From Bradyrhizobium embrapense (GTDB lineage Bacteria; Pseudomonadota; Alphaproteobacteria; Rhizobiales; Xanthobacteraceae): a DNA stretch of 64,000 nt. A program made the translations under genes and the position numbers. The stretch spans positions 124,001-188,000 of the forward strand of contig NZ_LFIP02000008.1 in NCBI RefSeq assembly GCF_001189235.2. Direction: 5' to 3'. Position 1 is the stretch's first letter. Each line of letters starts with the position of its first letter. Below the pieces are notes generated by a model. That model worked only from the letters and a program-made list of their open reading frames with translations. It did not search any database and was not told the origin of the DNA. Positions 53,655-62,940 of this stretch are shown in pieces.

Positions 53655-55835
53655 TCAGGCGAAGGAGATGTTCTGGTTGCGCAGCGGAAAGCTGCGGATG
53701 CGCTTTCCTGTCGCCGCGAAATAGGCGTTGAGCACCGCTGGCGCCGCAACGCCGATGGTCGGTTCACCGACGCCGCCCCAGAACCCGCCGCTCGGCACCA
53801 TCACCGCTTCTACCTTCGGCATTTCGTTGATGCGCATCGAGTTGTAGGTGTCGAAATTGGTCTGCTCGATGCGGCCGTCCTTCACGGTGCAGCCGCCGTA
53901 GAACAGCGCGCTGAGGCCGTAGACGAAGGAGCCCGCGATCTGTCGCTCCACCTGCGCCGGATTGACGACATAGCCGGGGTCGGTGGAGGCGACGATGCGA
54001 TGCACCTTGATCTTGCTACCGTCGGTCACCGAGATCTCGGCGGCGCCGGCAACGTAGCTGCCATAGCCCATCACCTGCGCGATGCCGCGATAGACACCCT
54101 GCGGCGCCGGCGTGCCCCAGCCGATTTTCTCGGCTACGGCATTGAGCACCGCGAGATGCTTGGGGTGCTTGCCCATCAGCTTGCGGCGGAATTCGAGCGG
54201 GTCCTGGCCGACCGCCTGGGCCAGCTCATCCATGAAGCATTCCATGTAGATCGCGTTGTGATTGACATTGACGCCGCGCCAGAAGCCCGGCGGGACGTGC
54301 GGATTGCGCATGGAATGCTCGACCAGCAGGTTCGGCACCGAATAGCCGATCGCGGCCTCGCCGGATTGCGCCACCCCCTGGAACGCGGCGGGGTCCATGC
54401 CGTTCTGCAGCGCTTCCGGGCGTAGCGAGAACAGGATGGATTGACCCGATAGCCGATAGTGCAGCGCCACCAGATTGTTGTCGGCATCGAACGCGCCGGT
54501 CAGCTTGCACTGCGTGATCGGGTGATATTTGCCGTGCTGCATGTCCTCTTCGCGCGACCACAGCAGCTTGATCGGCGTGCCCGGCATCTGCTTGGCGATC
54601 GCCACCGCCTGCCGGACATAGTCGGTCATGCCGCGCCGGCCGAAGCCGCCGCCGAGCATCAGCTTGTGCACGTCGACCTTCTCGGCCGGCAGGCCGGAGG
54701 CTTCGAGCGCCGCCGCGAACGCCGCCTCGCCATTCTGTGTGCCGCACCACACCTCGCATTTGTCCGGCGTGTAGAGCGCGGTGGCGTTCATCGGCTCCAT
54801 CGTGGCGTGGTTCTGATAGGGATAGCTGTAGACGGCTTCCACCTTCTTGGCCGCGCTGGCGATCGCCGCCTTGGCGTCGCCATTCTGGTTGCCGACATAG
54901 GCCGGCTGCGCATTGTCGAGCCCCTCGGCCAGCCACTTCGCGATCGTCTCGCTGGAGACTTTTGCGTTGTCGCCTTCGTCCCAGACGATCGGCAGCGCAT
55001 CGAGTGCGGTCTTGGCGTGCCACCAGGTGTCGGCGACGACGGCAACCGCGCTGTCGCCGACCGGCACCACCTTCTTGACGCCCTTCATGCCCGCGATCTT
55101 GGCTTCGTCAAAGCTCTTCAGCTTGCCGCCGAACACCGGGCAATCCTTGATCGCGGCGTTCAGCATTCCCGGCAGCTTGATGTCGATGCCGTAGATCATC
55201 TTGCCGGTGGTCTTGTCGACGGTGTCGAGACGCTTCAGGCCCTTGCCGGCGATGGTCCAGTCCTTCGGGTCCTTCAGCTTGACGTCGGCCGGCGGCTCGA
55301 GCCTGGCCGCGGCTTCCGCGACCTTGCCGTAGGTCGTGGTCTTGCCCGACGGGGTGTGGGTGATCACGCCGTTGGAGACTTTGCACTCGGTGGCCGGCAC
55401 CTTCCACTCATTGGCCGCGGCCTGGATCAGCATCACGCGCGCGGTGGCGCCGCCCTTGCGGACATAGTCCTGCGAGGTGCGGATGCCGCGGCTGCCGCCG
55501 GTGGAGAAGTCGCCCCAGGCGCGCTTGCGGGCGACGCTCTGGCCGGGGGTCGGATATTCGGTGGTGACCTTCGACCAGTCGCATTCCAGCTCTTCGGCGA
55601 CGAGCTGGGCGAGGCCGGTCAGCGTGCCCTGGCCCATCTCGGAGCGGGCGATGCGGATCACCACGGTGTCGTCAGGCCGGATCACGACCCAAGCGTTGAG
55701 TTCAGGCGTGCCGTCGGCGGCGCGCACCACGGAGGGGCCGCCGAACGGCAGATCGAGACCGAGCGCGAGACCGGCGCCGGCGGCTGCCGTGCCGATCACG
55801 AAGGCGCGGCGATTGAGCGTGACGTGCTGGTTCAT
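53655..55835 (-). CDS. Periplasmic molybdopterin oxidoreductase large subunit (isoquinoline 1-oxidoreductase beta-like)
   Basis: This product of about 726 residues is a xanthine-dehydrogenase-family molybdenum subunit with a Tat leader ('LNRRAFVIGTAAAGAGLALGL'). The family marks 'SEMGQGTLTGLAQLVAEELECDW', 'LMLGGGFGRRG' and the active-site loop 'GGVGEPTIGVAAPAVLNAYF' (catalytic Glu) are present. It is closest to IorB-type enzymes, which oxidise aldehydes or N-heterocycles. There is no FAD subunit gene, so electrons probably go to a cytochrome or quinone. ATG 55835 follows GAGGAGG. It lies 13 bp after its iron-sulfur subunit. Confidence 0.87.
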   Translation of the reverse strand: MNQHVTLNRRAFVIGTAAAGAGLALGLDLPFGGPSVVRAADGTPELNAWVVIRPDDTVVIRIARSEMGQGTLTGLAQLVAEELECDWSKVTTEYPTPGQSVARKRAWGDFSTGGSRGIRTSQDYVRKGGATARVMLIQAAANEWKVPATECKVSNGVITHTPSGKTTTYGKVAEAAARLEPPADVKLKDPKDWTIAGKGLKRLDTVDKTTGKMIYGIDIKLPGMLNAAIKDCPVFGGKLKSFDEAKIAGMKGVKKVVPVGDSAVAVVADTWWHAKTALDALPIVWDEGDNAKVSSETIAKWLAEGLDNAQPAYVGNQNGDAKAAIASAAKKVEAVYSYPYQNHATMEPMNATALYTPDKCEVWCGTQNGEAAFAAALEASGLPAEKVDVHKLMLGGGFGRRGMTDYVRQAVAIAKQMPGTPIKLLWSREEDMQHGKYHPITQCKLTGAFDADNNLVALHYRLSGQSILFSLRPEALQNGMDPAAFQGVAQSGEAAIGYSVPNLLVEHSMRNPHVPPGFWRGVNVNHNAIYMECFMDELAQAVGQDPLEFRRKLMGKHPKHLAVLNAVAEKIGWGTPAPQGVYRGIAQVMGYGSYVAGAAEISVTDGSKIKVHRIVASTDPGYVVNPAQVERQIAGSFVYGLSALFYGGCTVKDGRIEQTNFDTYNSMRINEMPKVEAVMVPSGGFWGGVGEPTIGVAAPAVLNAYFAATGKRIRSFPLRNQNISFA

Positions 55836-55848
55836 GGCTGCCTCCTCA

Positions 55849-56298
55849 TCATGCGTTCGCGGCAGCATGGATCGCCTCGCGCACCTGCTGGAAGGTGCCG
55901 CAGCGGCAGATATTGGTGATGGCGTCGTTGATGTCGTCGTCGGTCGGCTTCGGATTGTCCTTCAGCAGCGCTGCGACGGCCATGATCATGCCGCTCTGGC
56001 AATAGCCGCATTGCGGCACGTCGCTCGCGATCCAGGCGAGCTGCACCTTGTGCATCACGCCGCCAGCCGCGAGGCCCTCGATGGTGGTGATGTCCTTGCC
56101 GGCCACTTCGCTCACCGTCACGCCGCAGGAGCGCATCGCAACGCCGTCGATATGCACCGTGCAGGCGCCGCATTGTGCAATGCCGCAGCCGTATTTGGTC
56201 CCCGTCAGTCCGACATTCTCGCGAATCGCCCAGAGCAGGGGCGTGTCGTCCTCGACCTCCACATTGATCGTCTTGCCGTTGATTTTGAGGTTTGCCAT
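55849..56298 (-). CDS. [2Fe-2S] subunit of molybdenum oxidoreductase (isoquinoline 1-oxidoreductase alpha-like)
   Basis: This 149-residue subunit carries two [2Fe-2S] clusters: C38, C43, C46 and C58 ('CGIAQCGACTVHIDG'), then 'CGYCQSG' and 'CRCGTF'. It lacks a signal peptide and would be exported with the Tat-bearing large subunit. The ATG follows AGGGAAA. It heads the two-gene operon; substrate unknown. Confidence 0.9.
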   Translation of the reverse strand: MANLKINGKTINVEVEDDTPLLWAIRENVGLTGTKYGCGIAQCGACTVHIDGVAMRSCGVTVSEVAGKDITTIEGLAAGGVMHKVQLAWIASDVPQCGYCQSGMIMAVAALLKDNPKPTDDDINDAITNICRCGTFQQVREAIHAAANA

Positions 56299-56451
56299 CG
56301 CTTTTCCCTGAATGGTCCAATCCTCCGATTGAACTTCGGGGCGATGTTGGCCTTGAAACTGGAACGGTTCAAATCAAGAATATGCGCTTGCAGCGCGGAA
56401 GAAAGTTGATGGCGCGGTGTATGGTCGCGCTCCGCGCATGCAACATGCCTG

Positions 56452-57891
56452 TCATGCCTTTTGCGGTGAGGCGACGGCCAGCCGCAGGAAGCTCATGACG
56501 CTACCGAGCACGGCAAATCCGGCGCCCAGCGCCAGCGCCACGGTTGCGCCCTCGCGATCGGCAAGCGCGAAGCAGAGCGCGGCAAGCGCGGCACCGGTGG
56601 TCTGTCCGGTCAGCCGCGCGGTCGCGACGATGCTGCTGGCGCTGCCGCTGCGATGCGATGGCGCGCTCGACATGATCGCCTTCATGTTGGGCGTCTGGAA
56701 GAAGCCGAAGCCGATGCCGCAGATCATGGTGCGCCAGACGATGTTGGCGATGCCGGGCTCGGCCGGCAGGGTCGCGAGCAGCACCATCCCCGCGCCGAGC
56801 AGAAGCATGCCGATGCCGCCGAGGATGCCGGCCGGATAGCGATCCGACAGTCGGCCGCCGATCGGCGCCATGAAGGCTACCACCAGCGGCCAGGGCGTCA
56901 TGAAGAAGCCGGTCTCGACCTGCGAGCGGTGCAATATGTCCTCGAAGTAGAACGGCAGCGACACGAAGGCGAGCCCCTGCACAGCAAATGAGCAGACGGC
57001 CGTCGCGGCCGACAGCGCGAAGATCGGACGGCGGAACAGATCTATCGGCAGCATCGGCGCCGGATGATCGGCATGCCGCCGGGTCAGGATCCAGCCGAAC
57101 AGCAGGGCTCCGACGAGCTCGGCGATGACGAGCGCAGGCGCCGTCTTGTGGGCGGCGCTGCCGATGCTGATGATGAAGAGCCCGAGGCAAGCGCAGGCCA
57201 GTGCCGCACCGGCGAAGTCGAAGGCGTGGGTGGCGCGCGGCGTCTTCGGCAGCGTCTTCACGCCGATCAGCAAGGCGACGATGCCGAACGGAATGTTGAC
57301 GGCGAACAGCCAGGGCCATGGCCCGAGCGCGAGGATGCCGGAGGCGATCGTCGGTCCGAGCGACATGGCGCTCGCGACCACGAGCGCATTGTGACCGAAG
57401 CCGCGGCCGAGCATCCGGCTCGGATAGACGAAGCGGACCAGCGCAGTGTTGACGCTCATCAGGCCGCTGGCGCCGAGCCCCTGCAAGGTGCGCGCGACCA
57501 GGAGGCTCGGCAGCGACCAGGCCAGCGCGCAGCCGAGTGACGCCAAGGTGAACAACAGGAGGCCGCCGAGATAGATTCGCTGGTGTCCGACGATTTCGCC
57601 GAGCGCACCGAGCGGCAGCAGCGTCGCGACCAGGGCGATCTGGTAGACGTTGACGACCCAGACCACTTCGGCAGGGCTGACATGCAGATCGCTGGCGATC
57701 GCGGGCAGCGCGATGTTGGCGATCGCGGTGTCGAGCGAGGCCATCGCCAGCGCGGTGAAGATCGCGGCTACCGCCCAGCGCCGCCGTTCCCAAGGCAAGC
57801 CATCTGGCAGTCCATCGGTGATCGGCGCAGCAGCCGCGCCGGTGGTCGGGGTCTTCTCGAGCATGCCTGAAATTGTCTCCGGGACCGCCAT
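56452..57891 (-). CDS. MFS drug/proton antiporter, DHA2 (14-helix) family
   Basis: This 479-residue transporter has the 14-helix pattern. After 'WERRRWAVAAIFTALAMASLDTAIANIALPAIASDLHVSPAEVVWVVNVYQIALVATLLPLGALGEIVGHQR' come motif C ('ALVVASAMSLGPTIASGIL') and the family antiporter motifs. It likely exports a toxic organic compound. Two starts are possible: ATG 57891 with no clear ribosome site, and ATG 57864 with GGAG about 12 bases upstream. It reads the same way as the IclR gene upstream, about 190 bp away. Confidence 0.88.
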   Translation of the reverse strand: MAVPETISGMLEKTPTTGAAAAPITDGLPDGLPWERRRWAVAAIFTALAMASLDTAIANIALPAIASDLHVSPAEVVWVVNVYQIALVATLLPLGALGEIVGHQRIYLGGLLLFTLASLGCALAWSLPSLLVARTLQGLGASGLMSVNTALVRFVYPSRMLGRGFGHNALVVASAMSLGPTIASGILALGPWPWLFAVNIPFGIVALLIGVKTLPKTPRATHAFDFAGAALACACLGLFIISIGSAAHKTAPALVIAELVGALLFGWILTRRHADHPAPMLPIDLFRRPIFALSAATAVCSFAVQGLAFVSLPFYFEDILHRSQVETGFFMTPWPLVVAFMAPIGGRLSDRYPAGILGGIGMLLLGAGMVLLATLPAEPGIANIVWRTMICGIGFGFFQTPNMKAIMSSAPSHRSGSASSIVATARLTGQTTGAALAALCFALADREGATVALALGAGFAVLGSVMSFLRLAVASPQKA

Positions 57892-58077
57892 GTACTACGC
57901 CGGCAGTCCGTTCCCCAGCCGCGCCATTGCATGATGCATATGCGAAGCGGCCCTGCCGGGAGTACAATTGCATACGGGTGGACGCGGGCAGCGCCGTAAC
58001 CACCGCCGGGACGACATTTCCCGATGCGCGATTGTGCATCTGTGGGTTCGCCGCGCGAGCCCCGGGAATGACGGAGT

Positions 58078-58866
58078 CTAACCTTCCTCCGCCAGCGCGC
58101 GGATGCTGCGCGCGAGTCCAAGGATGCGCGGGCCGCATTCGCGCTCGATCTGCTCGGCGCTGAAGCGGTAGGAGGGAACGCCGCAATTGACCGACAGGCA
58201 TTCGCCGGTCGGCGTGCGATAGAGCGGGGCGGCGACGCCGAAGATCTCGCGCCGCCATTCGCCGAGCGAGATGGCAAAGCCGCGTTCGCGGCATATTTCC
58301 ACATCGGGCAATGTGCGTTTCTGCACGTAGTCGAACTCGTCGGGACGCTCGGCCTTGACGCGCGCAACATAGGCGCCGAGCTCCGGCTCGGTGAACAGCG
58401 ACAGCAGGGCGCGCCCGACCGCGGTCGGCGCCAGCGTGCTGACAAAGCCGACATCGGGCACATGCGGTGCGGTGTCCGTCGTGCGCAGCGTTTCGACATA
58501 GATGAAGTCGATCCCGAACGGCATCGCGATCGACACGGTGCCGCCGGCATAGGTCGCGAAGTCGCGCATCAGCGGACGGGCGAGCTGGCGCACCTTCAGG
58601 GCTGACAGCACGGGATAGGCGGCGGCGAGCGCGCCGAGCCCGAGCACGAAGCGACCCTTGGCATCGCGCCGGAGATAGCCGAGTTGCTCCAGGGTGTAGG
58701 TCAGCCGCGACACCGTCGGCCGCGACAGGCCGGTATGCAGCGCGAGCTCGGCATTCGACAGCGAGCCCGGGTGGCGACGGAACGCCGCCAGCACGTCGAG
58801 CCCGTGCGCCAGAGTGGTCGCAAAGGACGGATCCGCCTGAATTTCGGCAGGAGAAGATGCTGTCAT
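58078..58866 (-). CDS. IclR-family transcriptional regulator
   Basis: The 262-residue protein has the IclR winged helix ('GLDVLAAFRRHPGSLSNAELALHTGLSRPTVSRLTYTLEQLGYLRRD') and the effector domain with 'TLAPTAVGRALLSLFTEPEL' and 'RERGFAISLGEWRREIFGVAAPLY'. The long reading frame continues far upstream, but that part only shadows the monooxygenase. ATG 58866 is the proper start. It is divergent from the monooxygenase/alkylsulfatase pair over a short AT-rich gap with a palindrome, so it probably controls them. Confidence 0.9.
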   Translation of the reverse strand: MTASSPAEIQADPSFATTLAHGLDVLAAFRRHPGSLSNAELALHTGLSRPTVSRLTYTLEQLGYLRRDAKGRFVLGLGALAAAYPVLSALKVRQLARPLMRDFATYAGGTVSIAMPFGIDFIYVETLRTTDTAPHVPDVGFVSTLAPTAVGRALLSLFTEPELGAYVARVKAERPDEFDYVQKRTLPDVEICRERGFAISLGEWRREIFGVAAPLYRTPTGECLSVNCGVPSYRFSAEQIERECGPRILGLARSIRALAEEG

Positions 58867-58914
58867 ACGGAATATTGGTCTCGGACTGCCTGATTTGTCA
58901 ATATATCGAAATGA

Positions 58915-58924
58915 ATTTGCAAAT
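58915..58924. promoter_or_regulatory. Candidate IclR operator palindrome
   Basis: ATTTGCAAAT is a perfect 10-bp palindrome in the AT-rich gap between the IclR gene and the divergent monooxygenase. Outer GATTTG (58892-58897) and CAAATC (58920-58925) also mirror each other. Position suits IclR binding, but the motif is short. Confidence 0.35.
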
Positions 58925-58989
58925 CGTGTCGATGTCAGGTTATCTGCCGGACATAAAGACAAAGAACCGCTGGAGCGAGGCGCCTTCCG

Positions 58990-60810
58990 ATGACGATGAC
59001 CGAGCAAGCCCGAGACGCAAAGCCCGCCGCGATCGACAAGGCGCGGCTGCGCCTGAAGTATCAGGAGGAGCGCAACAAGCGGCTGCGTCCCGACGGCAAT
59101 GACCAGTATCTCCAGATCAAGGGCCAGCTCGCGCATTATCTCGACGACCCATACACGCCGGTCGTGGAGCGCGCGCCGAAGACCGACCATGTCACCTTCG
59201 CCTTCATCGGTGGCGGCTTTGCCGGGCTCGCCACTGCGGCCCGGCTGACCGAGGCCGGGGTCAAGGACGTCCGCATTGTCGAGAAGGGCGGCGATTTCGG
59301 CGGCACCTGGTACTGGAACCGGTATCCCGGCGCGCAATGCGACACGGCGTCGATGGTCTACATGCCACTGCTCGAAGAGACCGGTCACATGCCGTCGGAG
59401 AAATACGCGCATGCGCCGGAAATCCTGGCGCACTGCCAGCGGATCGGGCGGCAGTTCAATCTCTACGACAACGCGTTGTTTCATACCGAGGTGACGAGCC
59501 TCGACTGGGACGCGGCGCAATCGCGCTGGATCATCCGAACCAGCAGGGGCGACGCCTTCAGCGCGCAATATGTCGGCATTGGCACCGGCCCGCTGCATGT
59601 GCCGAAGCTGCCCGGCATTCCCGGCATCGAACGCTTCAAGGGCCACTCGTTCCACACCAGCCGCTGGGATTACGACTACACCGGCGGCGATCCCCGGGGC
59701 GCGTTGATGGACAAGCTTGCCGACAAGCGCGTCGGCATCATCGGCACGGGTGCTACGTCGGTGCAGTGCATTCCGCATCTCGCGCGCGCCTGCAAGGAAC
59801 TCTACGTGTTCCAGCGCACACCGTCGTCGGTCGACGTGCGCGGCAATGGCCCGATCGACCCGGACTGGTTCGCCGATATCGCAACCCCGGGCTGGCAACA
59901 GCGCTGGCTGGAGAATTTCACCGCCAACCAGGCCGGTGGATCGGCCGAAGAAGATCTGGTGCAGGACGGCTGGACCGACCTGTCGAAACGGATTCGCGCC
60001 AAGGTGATGCTGCTGCCGCGCGAGCAGCGGACCGTGGAGAACATGCGGGCCGTGTTCGAGGATTCCGACTTCGAGAAGATGGAGGAGATCCGCAACCGGG
60101 TCGACAGGATCGTCGGTGACCCCGAGACAGCCAGGAATCTGAAAGCCTGGTACGGCCAGCTCTGCAAGCGGCCATGCTTCCACGACGCCTATCTTCAGGC
60201 GTTCAACACGCCGGGCACCCATCTGGTCGATACCGATGGCAAGGGTGTCGAGGAGATCACCGAGAACGGGGTCGTCGTCGCGGGCAAGGAATACGAGCTC
60301 GACTGCATCATCTACGCATCGGGCTTCGAGGTCGGCACCGAGTACAAGCGGCGGGCGGGGTTCGACGCGACGGGCCGGGACGGCATCAAGCTGTCGGAGT
60401 ATTGGGCCGAGGGCATGCGCACCAAGCACGGCATCCATGTGCATGGCTTCCCCAACCTGTTCTTCGTGCAGCCGACACAGGGCGCCAACCTGATCTCCAA
60501 CGTGCCGCATAATCTGACGGAGGCGGCGCGCACCATCGCCCTGATGGTCGGCCATGCACAGGACAACGGTTTCAAGGAAATCGAAGTCAGCAAGGAAGCC
60601 GAGGATCGCTGGGTCGAGCTGCTGCTGACCGCGGTCGGTCGCATGATCGGCGGACCTGACTGCACGCCCGGCTATTACAACAACGAGGGACGCGAGCCAG
60701 GGCCTGCGGCCAAGCTCAATGTCGGCTATCCGGCGGGCGCGTTGGCCTACTTCAAATATATCGACGAGTGGCGCAACAGCGGCCGGTTCGAAGGCCTGCA
60801 GTTTCGCTAA
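58990..60810 (+). CDS. Baeyer-Villiger-type flavin monooxygenase
   Basis: This 606-residue class B flavoprotein has FAD site 'FIGGGFAGLATAARL', 'GGDFGGTWYWNRYPGAQCD', the Baeyer-Villiger fingerprint in variant form 'FKGHSFHTSRWD' (Asp rather than Pro at the end), and NADPH site 'VGIIGTGATSVQCIPHL'. The long N-terminal helix region (residues 1-70) and 600-residue length fit cyclododecanone/phenylacetone-type enzymes with an N-terminal extension. It starts the operon with the alkylsulfatase 43 bp later. Substrate is probably a long or bulky ketone (inference). Confidence 0.87.
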   Translation: MTMTEQARDAKPAAIDKARLRLKYQEERNKRLRPDGNDQYLQIKGQLAHYLDDPYTPVVERAPKTDHVTFAFIGGGFAGLATAARLTEAGVKDVRIVEKGGDFGGTWYWNRYPGAQCDTASMVYMPLLEETGHMPSEKYAHAPEILAHCQRIGRQFNLYDNALFHTEVTSLDWDAAQSRWIIRTSRGDAFSAQYVGIGTGPLHVPKLPGIPGIERFKGHSFHTSRWDYDYTGGDPRGALMDKLADKRVGIIGTGATSVQCIPHLARACKELYVFQRTPSSVDVRGNGPIDPDWFADIATPGWQQRWLENFTANQAGGSAEEDLVQDGWTDLSKRIRAKVMLLPREQRTVENMRAVFEDSDFEKMEEIRNRVDRIVGDPETARNLKAWYGQLCKRPCFHDAYLQAFNTPGTHLVDTDGKGVEEITENGVVVAGKEYELDCIIYASGFEVGTEYKRRAGFDATGRDGIKLSEYWAEGMRTKHGIHVHGFPNLFFVQPTQGANLISNVPHNLTEAARTIALMVGHAQDNGFKEIEVSKEAEDRWVELLLTAVGRMIGGPDCTPGYYNNEGREPGPAAKLNVGYPAGALAYFKYIDEWRNSGRFEGLQFR

Positions 60811-60853
60811 GCGAACGGGACTGATCTTCGCCAAACGAGGGAGTGCTTGAGTA

Positions 60854-62797
60854 ATGACCCAGACGACCGCAGGTGAAACGTCGCACGAAGGTCCGAAGGC
60901 GGCATCCGCGCCGGTCATTGCGCAGCACGAGGCGACGCTGAAGGCGCTGCCGTTCGCCGACACCAGGGATTTCGACGACGCCGCGCGCGGCTTTCTCGGC
61001 ACGATCGAGAACGCGCGCGTCACCTCGGCCCAGGGCAGGGTGGTCTGGAGCCTCGAGCCTTACGGCTTCCTCTCCGAGGAGAAGGCGCCTGCGACCGTCG
61101 ATCCGAGCCTGTGGCGGCAGTCGCGGCTCAACATCCATCACGGCCTGTTCGAGGTGGTGCCGGGCGTTTACCAGGTGCGCGGGCTCGACATCGCCAACAT
61201 GACGCTGATCGAGGGCGACAAGGGCGTGATCGTGGTCGACACCCTGACCTCGATCGAGGGTGCCCGTGCCGCGATGGAGCTGTACTTCCGGCACCGCGGC
61301 AAGAAGCCGGTCGCCGCCGTGATCTTCACCCACACCCACACCGACCATTGGGGCGGCGCGCGCGGCGTGCTCGATGACGCCATGCTGGCGGCGGGCGTGC
61401 CGATCATTGCGCCTAACTTCTTCATGGAGCACGCGGTCTCCGAGAACATCATCGCGGGACCGGCGATGTTGCGCCGCGCGCAATACCAGTTCGGACCGTT
61501 CCTCGCCAAGGGCGTGCGCGGCCAGGTCGATTGCGGCCTCGGCAAGACGATGGCGGCCGGTGGCGTCGCGCTGCTGCGGCCGACCGACCTGATCATCGCG
61601 ACCGGCGACAGGCGCGTCATCGACGGCGTCGAGTTCGAATTCCAGATGGCGCCGAACAGCGAAGCGCCGGCAGAGATGCATTTCTTCATTCCGCGCTACA
61701 AGCTGCTCAACCTCGCGGAGAACTGCACGCACAATTTCCACAATCTGCTGCCGTTCCGTGGCGCCGACGTCCGCGATGCGCTGGCGTGGTCGAAATATCT
61801 CGGCGAGGCGCTGCAGATGTGGGGCGGCAAGGCCGAGGCGATGTGCGGCCAGCATCATTGGCCGGTCTGGGGAAAAGAGCGGATCGACACCATGATCCGC
61901 CAGCAGCGCGACCTCTACAAATACGCGCATGACCAGACCATCCGCCTGATGAACCACGGGCTCAACGCGGCCGAGATTGCCGAGACGATCCGGCTGCCGC
62001 AGAGCCTGGAAGGCGCCTGGCACGGCCGCGGCTATTACGGTCACATCAGGCACAATGTGAAGGCGATCTACCAGAAGTATCTCGGCTGGTACGACGCCAA
62101 TCCGGTCAATCTCGATGCCTTGCCGCCGGTTGCGGCCGGCAAGAAGTATGTCGAATATATGGGCGGCGCCGATGCGATCCTGAAACGTGCCGCCGCGGAT
62201 TTCGCCAAGGGTGAATTCCGTTTCGTCGCGCAGGCCGTCAGCCATCTGGTGTTCGCCGAGCCCGACAACCAGGAGGCCCGCGCCTTGCTGGCCGACACAT
62301 TCGAACAGCTCGGCTATGCCGCTGAAAGTTCGACCTGGCGCAACGCCTATCTGTTCGGCGCGCAGGAGCTGCGGCAGGGCATGCCGAAGACGCCGCCGCG
62401 CTCGCCGATGCCGCGCGAGACGCTCGCTGCGCTGCGCACCGAGCAGCTCTGGGACGTGCTCGGCATCCGCCTCAACGGCCCCAAGGCCGAAGGCAAGCGC
62501 ATCGTGCTGAACTGGAGTTTTACCGACACCGGCGAGACGTTCGTGCTCAACCTCGAGAACTCGGCGCTGACCTACGTCAAAGGCGCGCAGGCCGCCGATG
62601 CGCACGCCAGCTTCACGCTGGCGCGCAGCGTGCTTGACGAGGTCATTGCCAAGCTGACCACGTTCCCCGACGCTGTCGGCGCCGGCAGGATCAAGGCGTC
62701 CGGCGAGCCGCTGCGGCTCGGCGAATTGATGGCGCTGATGGACGAATTCCCGCGGATGTTCGAGATCGTCGAGCCGAAGCGGACGGCGGTGACCTAG
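60854..62797 (+). CDS. Alkylsulfatase, metallo-beta-lactamase fold (SdsA/BDS1-like)
   Basis: This 647-residue enzyme has the three-domain SdsA layout. First is a metallo-beta-lactamase domain with the di-zinc motif 'IFTHTHTDHWGGARGV' and further ligands near 'PNFFMEHAVSENI' and 'ENCTHNFHNLLPF'. A helical dimerisation domain follows (about 420-520), then a C-terminal SCP2-like domain ('LRTEQLWDVLGIRLNGPKAEGKRIVLNWSFTDTGETFVLNLENSALTY'). Such enzymes cleave primary alkyl sulfates like dodecyl sulfate. There is no signal peptide, so it may be cytoplasmic. It follows the Baeyer-Villiger monooxygenase. Confidence 0.88.
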   Translation: MTQTTAGETSHEGPKAASAPVIAQHEATLKALPFADTRDFDDAARGFLGTIENARVTSAQGRVVWSLEPYGFLSEEKAPATVDPSLWRQSRLNIHHGLFEVVPGVYQVRGLDIANMTLIEGDKGVIVVDTLTSIEGARAAMELYFRHRGKKPVAAVIFTHTHTDHWGGARGVLDDAMLAAGVPIIAPNFFMEHAVSENIIAGPAMLRRAQYQFGPFLAKGVRGQVDCGLGKTMAAGGVALLRPTDLIIATGDRRVIDGVEFEFQMAPNSEAPAEMHFFIPRYKLLNLAENCTHNFHNLLPFRGADVRDALAWSKYLGEALQMWGGKAEAMCGQHHWPVWGKERIDTMIRQQRDLYKYAHDQTIRLMNHGLNAAEIAETIRLPQSLEGAWHGRGYYGHIRHNVKAIYQKYLGWYDANPVNLDALPPVAAGKKYVEYMGGADAILKRAAADFAKGEFRFVAQAVSHLVFAEPDNQEARALLADTFEQLGYAAESSTWRNAYLFGAQELRQGMPKTPPRSPMPRETLAALRTEQLWDVLGIRLNGPKAEGKRIVLNWSFTDTGETFVLNLENSALTYVKGAQAADAHASFTLARSVLDEVIAKLTTFPDAVGAGRIKASGEPLRLGELMALMDEFPRMFEIVEPKRTAVT

Positions 62798-62818
62798 GCC
62801 ACGCTCGCGGAATTAGAA

Positions 62819-62925
62819 CCATCACCCTGAGGAGCCGCGTAGCGGCGTCTCGAAGGGTCGACGGCCCGGCTGGTCGGACCGTGCATCCTTTGAGACGCGC
62901 TTCGCGCTCCTCACAGGATGACGGG
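62819..62925. repeat. Intergenic palindromic repeat, family B copy 3
   Basis: It runs from CCATCACCCTGAGGAGC to CTCCTCACAGGATGACGGG with inner GTCTCGAAGGGTCGACGG and CCGTGCATCCTTTGAGACG. It separates the convergent alkylsulfatase and ABC ATPase genes and can act as terminator. Confidence 0.8.
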
Positions 62926-62940
62926 TCGATAAGTGCCCGC

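Noticed and set aside
53655..56298. Assigning the second molybdenum enzyme to nicotinate as well
   Set aside because: It has a Tat leader, no cytochrome domain and no shared operator. Its substrate cannot be judged, so it is left as isoquinoline-oxidoreductase-like.
58078..61023. A 981-residue minus-strand frame including the IclR regulator
   Set aside because: Everything upstream of 58866 is antisense to the monooxygenase and lacks family features. The IclR domain fits a normal 262-residue protein.
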